A stretch of 11,391 nucleotides of DNA from Prevotella sp. (GCA_021204605.1 JAJPZD010000075.1:1-11391); one strand, 5' to 3'. Positions 1 to 6,911 are shown, counted from the stretch's first letter. Translations and numbers: made by a program. The notes: a model not told the origin generated them from the sequence alone.

Positions 1-1645
1 ATGCCGAGATCCAGTTGTTCGACTGTTGCAAGCCCCATTTCAACGTTACCATTTCTCCATACCGCTTGTTACTGGAGTTTCGCGGTGTCCAGTCGCCGTA
101 TGTCTGCTGCACATTAGGGGCGAGGTCACACGGCGACATACCGTTGGACATCGCCAATGAATAAAGATACGGCTTTGTGGTGGAGCCCACCTGTCGCCTA
201 CCGCGTGTAGCCATATCGTAAGTGAAATGTGTGAAATCCACGCCACCCACATACGCCTTCACAGCACCCGTTTTCGGATCCATGCTCATAAAGCCGGCAC
301 GCAGGAACGATTTGATGTATCTTATCGAATCCAAAGGCGTCATTATGGTGTCAACATCCCCATGATAGGTGAATACCGACATCTCGACAGGTTTCCTGAA
401 AGCCGCCTGTATCTGTTCCTCTGTCGCCCCCGCCTCCTTCATGGCGCGGTATCTGTCACTCTGTTTTATCGACCGTTGCAGAATATTGTTGACTTCTTTC
501 GCCGTCAGAGCATCCGTGAACGGTGCATTCGGCTTATGTGCGTTTTCCCTTGAGAACGCCGGTTGCAGGTCTTTGCTCACATGTCTTAAAACGGCATCCT
601 CCGCATACTGCTGCATTCGGGAGTCTATAGTCGTGAATATCTTCAAGCCATCGGTATAGACATTATACAGTTCTCCGCTCTTCTTGCGGTTCTTGTTGCA
701 CCAGCCATATAGCGGGTCTTCCTCCCAAGCCAACGAGTCGATAGTATATTGCACTCGAGCCCACGAGGGATAATCGCTCAACTGCGGTTTCTTTGCCGAG
801 ATATATTGGCGCAGGTACTCCCGGAAATAAGTGGCGATACCGTCCTTGTGGTCCATGCGGTGGAAATTCAGGGTCAGCTCCTCACCTTTCGCCTTGTTGT
901 ATTCATCCTCCGTAAGATAACCCGCCTTAAGCATCTGGCCAAGCACCACATTGCGCCTTTCCTGACATCTTTCTGGATACCTCACAGGGTTGAAATATGA
1001 AGGATTCTTGCACAGTCCGATAAGTGTGGCGGCCTCCGTAAGGGACAGGTCTTTCGGATCCTTGTTGAAATACACCGAAGAAGCCGTTTTTATGCCCACT
1101 GCATTGTGCAGGAAGTCGAAATAATTTAGATACATCGTGATTATCTCATCCTTTGTGTAAAACCGCTCCAACTTTACCGCAATCACCCACTCTATCGGTT
1201 TTTGCAGCAGTCGTTCCACCGTGCTGGCTGCTGTGCCTGAATATAGTTGCTTGGCCAACTGCTGTGTTATCGTGGACCCACCGCCTGCGTTTTTCTGTCC
1301 TAACAAACCGCGTTTCACCACGGCACGTGTCAAGGCGATGAAGTCAATACCTGAATGTTGGTAAAATCTTTCATCCTCAGTGGCCACAAGTGCCTTCACG
1401 ATATATGGGGAAAGGTCGTTGTAGTCAACGTGTACCCTGTTCTCACGGTTCATGTTGTAAGTTCCCAGAATCTTCCCATCAACAGAGTAAACCTGCGAGG
1501 CATACCTGCTTATCGGGTTCTGCAAATCTTCCAAATCAGGCATATAACCAATCCTGCCCGACCAGATGAAATAGAAAGCAGTTGCCGCCAAAACAACGAC
1601 AACGCAAAGCAATCCCCACAATACTCGTACAAATATTTTCCTCAT
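1..1645 (-). CDS. mrcA: Class A penicillin-binding protein 1A (bifunctional transglycosylase/transpeptidase), 3' end cut by window
   Basis: Peptidoglycan synthase that polymerises lipid II into glycan strands and cross-links stem peptides on the outer face of the inner membrane. The minus-strand frame is open from ATG at 1645 to the left edge: 548 codons with no stop, against roughly 750-800 residues for the family, so the C-terminus is missing. A short basic N-terminus and one membrane segment (about residues 8-28) fit an anchored periplasmic enzyme. The glycosyltransferase domain shows EDERFYQHSG (catalytic Glu90), GGSTITQQLAKQ (122-133), the KPIEW..A..LER motif (149-161) and NYFDFLHNAVGIKTASSVYF (174-193). 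The transpeptidase domain shows the nucleophile motif STTK (Ser488-Lys491, in RRQVGSTTKPYLYS) and SNN (542-544). The KTG motif would lie beyond the edge. It is divergent from pyrB. The symbol could equally be ponA or pbp1A. Confidence 0.95.
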   Translation of the reverse strand, partial: MRKIFVRVLWGLLCVVVVLAATAFYFIWSGRIGYMPDLEDLQNPISRYASQVYSVDGKILGTYNMNRENRVHVDYNDLSPYIVKALVATEDERFYQHSGIDFIALTRAVVKRGLLGQKNAGGGSTITQQLAKQLYSGTAASTVERLLQKPIEWVIAVKLERFYTKDEIITMYLNYFDFLHNAVGIKTASSVYFNKDPKDLSLTEAATLIGLCKNPSYFNPVRYPERCQERRNVVLGQMLKAGYLTEDEYNKAKGEELTLNFHRMDHKDGIATYFREYLRQYISAKKPQLSDYPSWARVQYTIDSLAWEEDPLYGWCNKNRKKSGELYNVYTDGLKIFTTIDSRMQQYAEDAVLRHVSKDLQPAFSRENAHKPNAPFTDALTAKEVNNILQRSIKQSDRYRAMKEAGATEEQIQAAFRKPVEMSVFTYHGDVDTIMTPLDSIRYIKSFLRAGFMSMDPKTGAVKAYVGGVDFTHFTYDMATRGRRQVGSTTKPYLYSLAMSNGMSPCDLAPNVQQTYGDWTPRNSSNKRYGEMVTLKWGLQQSNNWISA

Positions 1646-1672
1646 CAGATTGCAGAAAGATTTAAACTTATG

Positions 1673-1680
1673 CAAAATTA
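1673..1680 (-). promoter_or_regulatory. Putative -7 element of the PBP1A gene promoter
   Basis: The minus strand reads TAATTTTG, a full match to the Bacteroides -7 consensus TAnnTTTG. Transcription would start near 1666, about 20 bases before the ATG at 1645. No clear -33 TTTG lies at 19-21 bases, so the promoter is only half matched. Confidence 0.5.
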
Positions 1681-1705
1681 CTACTTTCTTTTGATTAGCC
1701 TGCCA

Positions 1706-1713
1706 TAAATTTG
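1706..1713 (+). promoter_or_regulatory. Putative -7 element of the pyrBI promoter
   Basis: TAAATTTG matches the Bacteroides -7 consensus exactly. It predicts a start near 1720 and a leader of about 40 bases before the ATG at 1759. A TTTG at 1690-1693 is only 12 bases upstream, too close for a standard -33 box. The element lies inside the in-frame TTG extension of pyrB, which argues against that upstream start. The predicted leader is too short for an attenuator like that of E. coli pyrBI. Confidence 0.5.
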
Positions 1714-1758
1714 AAAATAATCACTAACTTCGCACTCGAAAAGAAATCTTTTAGTTTA

Positions 1759-2706
1759 ATGGGAAAACGTAATTTTGTTACCATTGCCGACTTATCAAGA
1801 GAAAAAATCCTTTATATGATAAGACTGGCGCAGGAATTTGAAAAACATCCTAATCGTGAAATTCTTAAAGGAAAGGTTGTCGCCACCCTATTCTTCGAAC
1901 CTTCTACACGCACACGCCTCAGTTTTGAGACTGCCGCCAACCGCTTAGGCGCACGTGTAATCGGATTTACCGATGCGAAAGTAACAAGCGCCACAAAGGG
2001 GGAAACCCTGAAAGACACTATCATTATGGTATCTAACTATGCTGATGTCATAATAATGAGGCATTTCATTGAGGGTGCTGCACAATACGCCAGTGAGATA
2101 GCCCCTGTACCGATTATCAACGCTGGCGACGGCGCTCACCAACACCCCTCGCAATGTATGTTGGACCTTTATTCTATTTACAAGACACAGGGAACATTGG
2201 AGAACCTTGACATCTGCCTTGTGGGCGACTTGAAATACGGCAGAACGGTGCACTCCCTCTTAATGGCAATGCGCCACTTCAACCCTACATTCCATTTCAT
2301 CGCTCCGAAAGAGTTGGCAATGCCCAACGAATACAAGCTCTATTGCAGGGACCATGGCATAAAATACATCGAGCATACGGCATTCAACGAGAAAATAATC
2401 GGTGAGGCTGACATTCTTTACATGACTCGCGTACAGAAGGAACGGTTTTCTGACCTGATGGAATACGAAAAGGTAAAGGATGTTTATATTCTCAAAAACG
2501 ACATGCTCTGCAATGCGAGGGTGAACATGAAGATTTTGCACCCCCTGCCACGTGTCAACGAGATAAATGTGGATGTGGACCCCAACCCGCATGCTTATTA
2601 TTTCCAACAGGCTCTGAACGGGCTCTATGCCCGTGAGGCGATGATCTGCGATGTTCTCGGTATTACGGAGGACGAGATTGTCAACGACAAGACGATAATA
2701 GATTAA
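1759..2706 (+). CDS. pyrB: Aspartate carbamoyltransferase, catalytic chain
   Basis: Catalyses carbamoyl phosphate + L-aspartate to N-carbamoyl-L-aspartate, the committed step of de novo pyrimidine synthesis, in the cytoplasm. From ATG 1759 the product is 315 residues, normal for the family. Carbamoyl-phosphate binding motifs are STRTR (49-53) in FFEPSTRTRLSF, the active-site Lys80 in TSATKGETLKDT, and HPSQ (129-132). The second domain has VGDLKYGRTVHS (155-166) and LHPLPR (260-265). The frame stays open upstream to a TTG at 1711, but that extension covers the likely -7 promoter element, and MGKRNFVTIADLS is the usual PyrB N-terminus, so ATG is preferred. pyrI follows after 29 bases, consistent with an allosteric class B holoenzyme of catalytic trimers and regulatory dimers. 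Confidence 0.97.
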   Translation: MGKRNFVTIADLSREKILYMIRLAQEFEKHPNREILKGKVVATLFFEPSTRTRLSFETAANRLGARVIGFTDAKVTSATKGETLKDTIIMVSNYADVIIMRHFIEGAAQYASEIAPVPIINAGDGAHQHPSQCMLDLYSIYKTQGTLENLDICLVGDLKYGRTVHSLLMAMRHFNPTFHFIAPKELAMPNEYKLYCRDHGIKYIEHTAFNEKIIGEADILYMTRVQKERFSDLMEYEKVKDVYILKNDMLCNARVNMKILHPLPRVNEINVDVDPNPHAYYFQQALNGLYAREAMICDVLGITEDEIVNDKTIID

Positions 2707-2735
2707 ATTTATAATTCACATAGACAACAAGATAA

Positions 2736-3191
2736 ATGAACAAGAAAGAACGTTTGGTGGCTGCCATAGATAATGGTACGGTAATCGACCATATACCTTC
2801 TGAAAAGACATACGAGGTGGCGAACATCCTCGGTCTGCAAAACCTGAAGACCGTAGTAACCATCGGCTATAATTATATGTCTAAGAAAATCGGTACAAAG
2901 GGCATTATCAAGGTGGAGGATAAGTTTTTTACCGATGAGGAGATATCGAGGTTGTCGGTAGTTGCTCCCAATGTGGTGCTCAGCATAATAAAAAACTATG
3001 AGGTTGTGGAGAAAAAGACCGTTGTAGTGCCTGATGAGATAAGGGGCATTATAAAGTGCAAGAATCCGATGTGTGTCACCAACAACGAACCGATGGACAC
3101 GGTTTTCAACGTTATTGACAAGGAAAAGGGTATCGTGAAATGCCGCTATTGCGAGAGAGAGCAGAACATAGCCAAAGTGGAACTTGTTTAA
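2736..3191 (+). CDS. pyrI: Aspartate carbamoyltransferase, regulatory chain
   Basis: Non-catalytic subunit of the PyrB-PyrI holoenzyme. In characterised relatives it binds ATP or CTP/UTP at its N-terminal domain and transmits allosteric control to PyrB. The product is 151 residues, close to the usual 150-155. The N-terminal domain carries the family pattern VAAIDNGTVIDHIP (8-21). The C-terminal zinc domain has all four cysteines: Cys108 and Cys113 (CKNPMC), Cys136 and Cys139 (CRYC), which fold the contact surface for PyrB. It sits 29 bases after pyrB with no promoter or terminator seen between them, so the two are probably one transcript. The start ATG gives the expected MNKKERLVAAI beginning. 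Confidence 0.97.
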   Translation: MNKKERLVAAIDNGTVIDHIPSEKTYEVANILGLQNLKTVVTIGYNYMSKKIGTKGIIKVEDKFFTDEEISRLSVVAPNVVLSIIKNYEVVEKKTVVVPDEIRGIIKCKNPMCVTNNEPMDTVFNVIDKEKGIVKCRYCEREQNIAKVELV

Positions 3192-3219
3192 GTGTATTTT
3201 TACGTTAAACAAGGCATGT

Positions 3220-3252
3220 TTTGGCATTTCAAAATTATTTTCATTAATTTTG
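3220..3252 (+). promoter_or_regulatory. Consensus promoter of glyA
   Basis: TTTG at 3220-3223 (-33), 21 bases of spacer, then TAATTTTG at 3245-3252 (-7). Both boxes match the Bacteroides primary sigma factor consensus. The start would fall near 3259, leaving a leader of about 30 bases before ATG 3290. This separates glyA transcription from pyrBI, though read-through is possible because no hairpin is seen between them. Confidence 0.75.
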
Positions 3253-3289
3253 CAAGGGATTAAAACTCAAAGAAATAAATTCAAATAAA

Positions 3290-4570
3290 ATGGAAAGAGA
3301 TCAAGTACTTTTTGACCTTATTGAGAAAGAGCACCAGCGTCAGCTGAAAGGCATAGAACTTATTGCTTCAGAGAACTTTGTGAGTAACGATGTAATGGCT
3401 GCCATGGGCTCATGGCTCACCAACAAATACGCAGAGGGCTATCCCGGCAAGCGCTACTATGGCGGTTGCGGTGTGGTTGACCAAGTAGAGACTTTGGCTA
3501 TCGAGCGCGTAAAAAAACTGTTCAATGCTGAATTTGCCAACGTGCAGCCCCACTCCGGCGCACAGGCCAACGCTGCCGTATTACTTACAGTGCTTAACCC
3601 TGGCGACACTTTCATGGGATTAAACCTCGCTCATGGCGGTCACCTTTCTCATGGCTCTGCCGTAAACACGTCGGGTATCTTATATCATGCCATCGGTTAT
3701 GACCTCAACAGGGAAACAGGGCGTGTTGACTACGACCAGATGGAGCAGTTGGCATTGGAACACAAACCGAAACTGATTATTGGTGGCGGTTCTGCATATA
3801 GTCGTGAATGGGATTACAAGCGTATGCGTGAGATTGCCGATAAGGTTGGTGCCATCCTGATGATTGACATGGCTCACCCTGCCGGACTTATTGCTGCCGG
3901 ACTGCTCGACAACCCGGTTGAATATGCGCACATCGTAACTTCTACAACGCACAAGACCTTGCGCGGGCCTCGTGGCGGTATAATCCTTATGGGTAAGGAC
4001 TTTGAGAACCCTTGGGGTAAGAAAACGCCGAAGGGCCAGATAAAGATGATGAGCCAGTTGATCAACAGTGCTGTGTTCCCCGGCACTCAAGGCGGTCCGT
4101 TGGAACATGTAATCGCTGCCAAGGCGGTTGCCTTCAACGAGGCTCTGCAACCTGCTTTCAAGGAGTGGGCAAAACAGGTCAAGAGGAATGCTGCTGTGTT
4201 GGCTGATGAGATGATAAAGCGAGGATTTACTATCGTCAGTGGCGGTACTGACAACCACTCAATGCTCGTTGACCTGCGCTCCAAATATCCTGATCTTACC
4301 GGTAAGGTTGCTGAGAACGCCCTTGTTGCTGCCGACATCACGGTCAACAAGAACATGGTGCCTTACGACAGTCGCAGTGCATTCCAGACTTCCGGTATCC
4401 GTCTCGGCACTCCTGCAATCACCACACGTGGCGCAAAAGAGGAGCTTATGATTTTAATTGCTGACCTTATTGAGGAGGTTCTCAACGCTCCGGAGGATGA
4501 AAACGTTATCGCTTCCGTCCGCCAAAAAGTCAACGACACAATGAAAAACTATCCATTGTTCGCATATTGA
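3290..4570 (+). CDS. glyA: Serine hydroxymethyltransferase
   Basis: PLP enzyme interconverting serine + tetrahydrofolate with glycine + 5,10-methylene-tetrahydrofolate. It is the main source of one-carbon units for purine, thymidylate and methionine synthesis. The product is 426 residues, standard for the bacterial enzyme. Visible family signatures: ELIASENFVS (23-32), NKYAEGYPGKRYYGGC (45-60), PHSGAQAN (87-94), the HGGHLSHG loop (115-122), MIDMAHPAG (191-199, with Asp193 and His196 at the cofactor), and the PLP-lysine motif TTHKTLRGPRGG with Lys222. The C-terminal half has SGIRLGTPAITTRG. The frame is full length with no disruption. It has its own promoter and ends just before a strong hairpin. 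Confidence 0.98.
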   Translation: MERDQVLFDLIEKEHQRQLKGIELIASENFVSNDVMAAMGSWLTNKYAEGYPGKRYYGGCGVVDQVETLAIERVKKLFNAEFANVQPHSGAQANAAVLLTVLNPGDTFMGLNLAHGGHLSHGSAVNTSGILYHAIGYDLNRETGRVDYDQMEQLALEHKPKLIIGGGSAYSREWDYKRMREIADKVGAILMIDMAHPAGLIAAGLLDNPVEYAHIVTSTTHKTLRGPRGGIILMGKDFENPWGKKTPKGQIKMMSQLINSAVFPGTQGGPLEHVIAAKAVAFNEALQPAFKEWAKQVKRNAAVLADEMIKRGFTIVSGGTDNHSMLVDLRSKYPDLTGKVAENALVAADITVNKNMVPYDSRSAFQTSGIRLGTPAITTRGAKEELMILIADLIEEVLNAPEDENVIASVRQKVNDTMKNYPLFAY

Positions 4571-4591
4571 TTAAATCATCATATAATGTAC

Positions 4592-4639
4592 CGGTCTTGC
4601 AACTAAAGTGAAAATTCACAGGTTGCAAGACCGATTTTG
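4592..4639. terminator. Strong hairpin terminator between convergent glyA and hicB
   Basis: CGGTCTTGCAAC (4592-4603) pairs perfectly with GTTGCAAGACCG (4622-4633), a 12-bp stem. A possible inner stem GTGA/TCAC (4608-4611 / 4616-4619) caps it. The plus strand follows with ATTTTG, a short T-run. The minus-strand side has no good T-run, so it is best as the glyA terminator but may also slow hicB transcripts arriving from the right. Confidence 0.8.
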
Positions 4640-4653
4640 TATATCATACAATT

Positions 4654-5052
4654 CTATAGTATAGTACTTAGCAACTCGTTTGCAAAACGATGTAAACCGT
4701 CATTTATTTGTTCCACTTGTCGTTTTCGTGGTTTGGAGCGGTTATTGAGATATGCGGACAATTGTTTTTGGTTTATCCCCGTAATCCTTTCAAGTCCTGC
4801 CAATGACATACAATCCTTGAAATATCGTAGAAAACTTTGTGGGTCAAGTTTGAACACAAGCTCATATTCTCCACGGATTTGTTCTGGCCAGCGTTCTTCG
4901 GGCAGTTCTTTCTTTATAAGCCTTATTGCTTCTTCTGTATCCTTCTTTACTGCATCTATACTGTCTCCTGCCGCATATATGCCTTCACAATTCTCCGAAT
5001 AAGCATCGTAGAAATCTTTGGTCTTCTCCACTATCATAATAATCTTTTCCAT
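4654..5052 (-). CDS. hicB: HicB-family antitoxin with C-terminal helix-turn-helix
   Basis: Antitoxin of a type II HicAB module: it should bind and neutralise HicA and repress the operon. The product is 132 residues. The N-terminal half is the partly degraded RNase H-like HicB fold (KIIMIVEKTKDFYDAYSENC, then GDSIDAVKKDTEEAIRLIKK at about 29-48). The C-terminal part (about 75-130) is a helix-turn-helix of Xre type with GLERITGINQKQLSAYLNN. The gene follows hicA after 51 bases, the usual toxin-first order. Unusually for Bacteroidales it has a textbook Shine-Dalgarno, AAAAAGGAG, 8 bases before the ATG, which would help keep antitoxin in excess. The family assignment is from motif recognition, not a search. 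Confidence 0.85.
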   Translation of the reverse strand: MEKIIMIVEKTKDFYDAYSENCEGIYAAGDSIDAVKKDTEEAIRLIKKELPEERWPEQIRGEYELVFKLDPQSFLRYFKDCMSLAGLERITGINQKQLSAYLNNRSKPRKRQVEQINDGLHRFANELLSTIL

Positions 5053-5060
5053 TCCTCTGT

Positions 5061-5069
5061 CTCCTTTTT
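5061..5069 (-). promoter_or_regulatory. Canonical ribosome binding site of hicB
   Basis: The minus strand reads AAAAAGGAG, then 8 bases, then ATG. Genes nearby lack such a site, as is common in Bacteroidales, so this strong site stands out and confirms the hicB start at 5052. Confidence 0.7.
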
Positions 5070-5103
5070 ATTTTGTTCTTTGATGCATAATGTGTGAAAT
5101 GTA

Positions 5104-5289
5104 TTAAATGCCATATTTCTTTATCAATTTGTTCACCAATCCCATACCCATTTCTTTTGAACCGTGGTAAGGTACAGGCTCAGTCATCACCCCACCTTTC
5201 ATGTAGAAATAATGGCTTCCTTCGGCATGGTCAAACACCCAACCAGCTTTTATAAACCGTCTGTGTAATTCACGTGATTTCACTTGCAT
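5104..5289 (-). CDS. hicA: HicA-family mRNA interferase toxin
   Basis: Small toxin that in characterised systems cleaves mRNA in translating cells; it is held inactive by HicB. The product is 61 residues, typical for HicA (YcfA-like, double-stranded-RNA-binding fold). The pattern is clear: SRELHRRFIKAGWVFDHAEG followed by SHYFYMK with the catalytic His26, then the strand with PVPYHGSKEMGMG and the C-terminal helix LVNKLIKKYGI. The two nearby upstream ATGs (ending the 5291-5297 region) are in other frames, so the start at 5289 is firm. It is transcribed with hicB (51-base gap) from a consensus promoter about 12 bases upstream. Confidence 0.9.
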   Translation of the reverse strand: MQVKSRELHRRFIKAGWVFDHAEGSHYFYMKGGVMTEPVPYHGSKEMGMGLVNKLIKKYGI

Positions 5290-5301
5290 CCATACATTTC
5301 T

Positions 5302-5337
5302 TATTGCAAAGATAGCAATATTTCTATTATTTGCAAA
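5302..5337 (-). promoter_or_regulatory. hicAB promoter with overlapping inverted repeat (candidate HicB operator)
   Basis: On the minus strand TTTG (plus 5334-5337), 19 bases, then TATCTTTG (plus 5307-5314): a full match to the -33/-7 consensus. An inverted repeat TATTGC-N7-GCAATA (5302-5307 and 5315-5320) brackets the -7 box. HicB proteins with DNA-binding domains repress their own operons, so this repeat is a reasonable operator. That role is inferred. Confidence 0.7.
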
Positions 5338-5349
5338 TAAATATGATTA

Positions 5350-6288
5350 TTAATTACTCTTATTAGCAATACCAAATGGTATATGAACAGCAGGAGTTTT
5401 ATATAGATTGTCCAAATTTCCTAACTGGTCATCAAAGAATATATGAGGCTTAAGTATAGATAAAATACGAGATTTATCAATACCTCCAAGAAAAAATGCT
5501 TCATCAACATCAATGTTCCAATTTTTTAAAGTAGAGATAACTCTTTCGTGAGCGGGTGCATTCCTTGCTGTAACGATGGCTGTTTTTAAAATCCTTTGGT
5601 ATGACTTATTCCCTTCAATTTTTTTCTTTTCAATTTTTTGGTATTGTGATATTTTATTTAGGAGATTAAAAATTGGTCCCTTTGGTAATGGGTTTTCTGC
5701 AAATTCTTTTTCATGTGCTTGATATTCTTCCAAATTTCCGCCAGTTTCTTGTAAGAACTTTTCGGAGGAATCATCTGCTAATACTCCATCAAAGTCAAAT
5801 GCTATTCGCAGTTCTTTATCATTCTCATTATCTTCAATATATTGTTTGTTAAGTACTCGTCCTGCTGCAAGTCCTCTATTTAAAGCTTCCTGGACATCAT
5901 TATTATTTGCTGATAAAAATAAAGTTGCATTGAAAGCTGGCAAATATTGAAAGTTAGGTTTACCTGAAGTAAAACAAGCTCTACTGATGTTTAATCCATA
6001 ATATTTAATAGAGCGCATTGCCCTTAAGCCTGTTTCAGGGCTGTTTTTCGACATTAAAATCACCTCAATGGGCAGAATATCAGGAAGTGCGTTATTTAAA
6101 GATAACAATCTTTTAATAAAAGGAAATGCAACTCCTTTATCAAATGGTTTATCAATATTTTTGTCTTGATACTTTCGATATTTATCTTCTCCATACATGT
6201 TGAAAACACTGTCAGATTCAGTTAAATCAAACAATGCGCTTGATGCAACAGCTATTACAAATTTTTTTTCAATAGGATAATATGACAT
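5350..6288 (-). CDS. Cytosolic 5'-nucleotidase I-like protein (5_nucleotid family, HAD fold)
   Basis: Likely hydrolyses nucleoside 5'-monophosphates in the cytoplasm. The product is 312 residues, the usual length for bacterial members of this family (Pfam 5_nucleotid, related to animal NT5C1). The N-terminal part matches the family: KKFVIAVASSALFDLTESD (8-26), GVAFPFIKRLLSLN (52-65), EVILMSKNSPETGLR (75-89) and FNATLFLSAN (119-128). The HAD catalytic motifs are intact: FDFDGVL (Asp165 nucleophile, Asp167 acid/base), IVTAR (Thr240), DKSRIL (Lys272) and FFDDQ (Asp286-Asp287). It lies 80 bases downstream of the DUF3791 pair on the same strand and may be co-transcribed; no clear promoter of its own is seen. 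Codon and base composition is AT-rich compared with glyA. Substrate choice cannot be read from sequence. Confidence 0.85.
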   Translation of the reverse strand: MSYYPIEKKFVIAVASSALFDLTESDSVFNMYGEDKYRKYQDKNIDKPFDKGVAFPFIKRLLSLNNALPDILPIEVILMSKNSPETGLRAMRSIKYYGLNISRACFTSGKPNFQYLPAFNATLFLSANNNDVQEALNRGLAAGRVLNKQYIEDNENDKELRIAFDFDGVLADDSSEKFLQETGGNLEEYQAHEKEFAENPLPKGPIFNLLNKISQYQKIEKKKIEGNKSYQRILKTAIVTARNAPAHERVISTLKNWNIDVDEAFFLGGIDKSRILSILKPHIFFDDQLGNLDNLYKTPAVHIPFGIANKSN

Positions 6289-6368
6289 ACGTTATAAAAT
6301 TTATTTTTACTTACCGACTTTTACAAATCATAATTATACATTCAACTTTGAAATTAAAAACCTTTACA

Positions 6369-6599
6369 TCACAAGGATATATTTTCTACATTTTCTAATT
6401 CTTCCTGCAAATATGGGAATACATAGACGGCACTTTCATAATAAAGACCGCATGCAGGATTGCAAAGTTTCTTGAAAGTTTCGGATGAATAAAGTTCATC
6501 CAAAGCCCGTTTCATATCCCAACCATATTTTTCCATCAACATTGTTGTAATCTCCGTTGACAGACATTCTATCTGAAATTGTATATCGTTATTCATCAT
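6369..6599 (-). CDS. Small conserved hypothetical protein, partner of the DUF3791-type gene
   Basis: A 76-residue acidic protein with no signal peptide or membrane segment. It appears mainly helical: IECLSTEITTMLMEKYGWDMKRALDELYSS (10-39), then a short CNPACGLYY segment (46-54) with two cysteines and VFPYLQEELENV. It starts 10 bases after the stop of the upstream small gene, so the two are surely one operon. The sequence style resembles small proteins I recall beside DUF3791 genes in Bacteroides, where they are often near toxin-like genes. No function is known to me, and a role in a toxin-antitoxin-like module is inference from size, pairing and neighbours. Confidence 0.7.
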   Translation of the reverse strand: MMNNDIQFQIECLSTEITTMLMEKYGWDMKRALDELYSSETFKKLCNPACGLYYESAVYVFPYLQEELENVENISL

Positions 6600-6609
6600 T
6601 TGTTCTTTA

Positions 6610-6834
6610 TTACAAGCTCCCTCCTCTTTTTAAGCAGATAGACATCATATCTTCAACAGCATTGTCAATAGAGAGTGTATGCTCTGCAGCATAACAATCT
6701 ATAAGAAAGTTGACTGCACCGTGCTTGTTCAAATAGGCATACGCCTCTGCATTGGAGATGTTGAATTTCTCTGCAAATGCCCCAACGCAACAAACCACGT
6801 ATTCTATTCTATTGACAGTTTCTGTTCTGTTCAT
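6610..6834 (-). CDS. DUF3791-type small protein
   Basis: 74 residues from the chosen ATG at 6834. An in-frame ATG at 6867 would give 85 residues, but it lies only about 6 bases from the predicted transcription start (near 6873), so the internal ATG with a leader of roughly 40 bases is favoured. From the chosen start, the core (about residues 9-66) reads IEYVVCCVGAFAEKFNISN then EAYAYLNKHGAVNFLIDCY and ends AEHTLSIDNAVEDMM. This is the helical pattern of DUF3791: a xxF.xxYxxxGxxxFLxxxYxxxHTxxxxxxVxDxxxxxxxx arrangement. The function of the family is unknown; members in gut Bacteroidales commonly sit beside toxin-like small genes. It is first in an operon with the 76-residue gene and is divergent from the EEP-family gene. 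Confidence 0.75.
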   Translation of the reverse strand: MNRTETVNRIEYVVCCVGAFAEKFNISNAEAYAYLNKHGAVNFLIDCYAAEHTLSIDNAVEDMMSICLKRGGSL

Positions 6835-6879
6835 ATTTCTTTGAATTTCACTGTGAATAATAAACATGTTGTATCAATG

Positions 6880-6911
6880 CAAAGATAGCAATTTTATTGA
6901 CGTAACGCAAA
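6880..6911 (-). promoter_or_regulatory. Consensus promoter of the DUF3791-type operon
   Basis: On the minus strand TTTG (plus 6908-6911), 20 bases, TATCTTTG (plus 6880-6887). This matches the -33/-7 consensus. A 15-base block, TGCAAAGATAGCAAT on the plus strand (6878-6892), is identical to that in the hicAB promoter (5305-5319). Confidence 0.7.

Noticed and set aside
227..1708. Several plus-strand open frames of 60-120 codons across the left 1.7 kb
   Set aside because: They are antisense to an unbroken minus-strand frame with full class A PBP motifs. Their translations show no family pattern.
1711..1758. TTG-initiated 16-codon extension of pyrB
   Set aside because: It overlaps the likely -7 promoter element, and the family N-terminus matches the ATG at 1759.
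2709..3227. 172-codon minus-strand frame opposite pyrI
   Set aside because: It is a mirror of pyrI, whose zinc cysteines and N-terminal motif are unambiguous; the antisense product has no recognisable pattern.
3680..4258. 192-codon minus-strand frame opposite glyA
   Set aside because: It is a shadow of a highly conserved gene and has no promoter or family motif.
4637..5097. Plus-strand frames of 121 and 86 codons opposite hicB
   Set aside because: The Phe/Ser-rich products are typical of antisense translation, while hicB on the other strand has a clear family pattern and Shine-Dalgarno.
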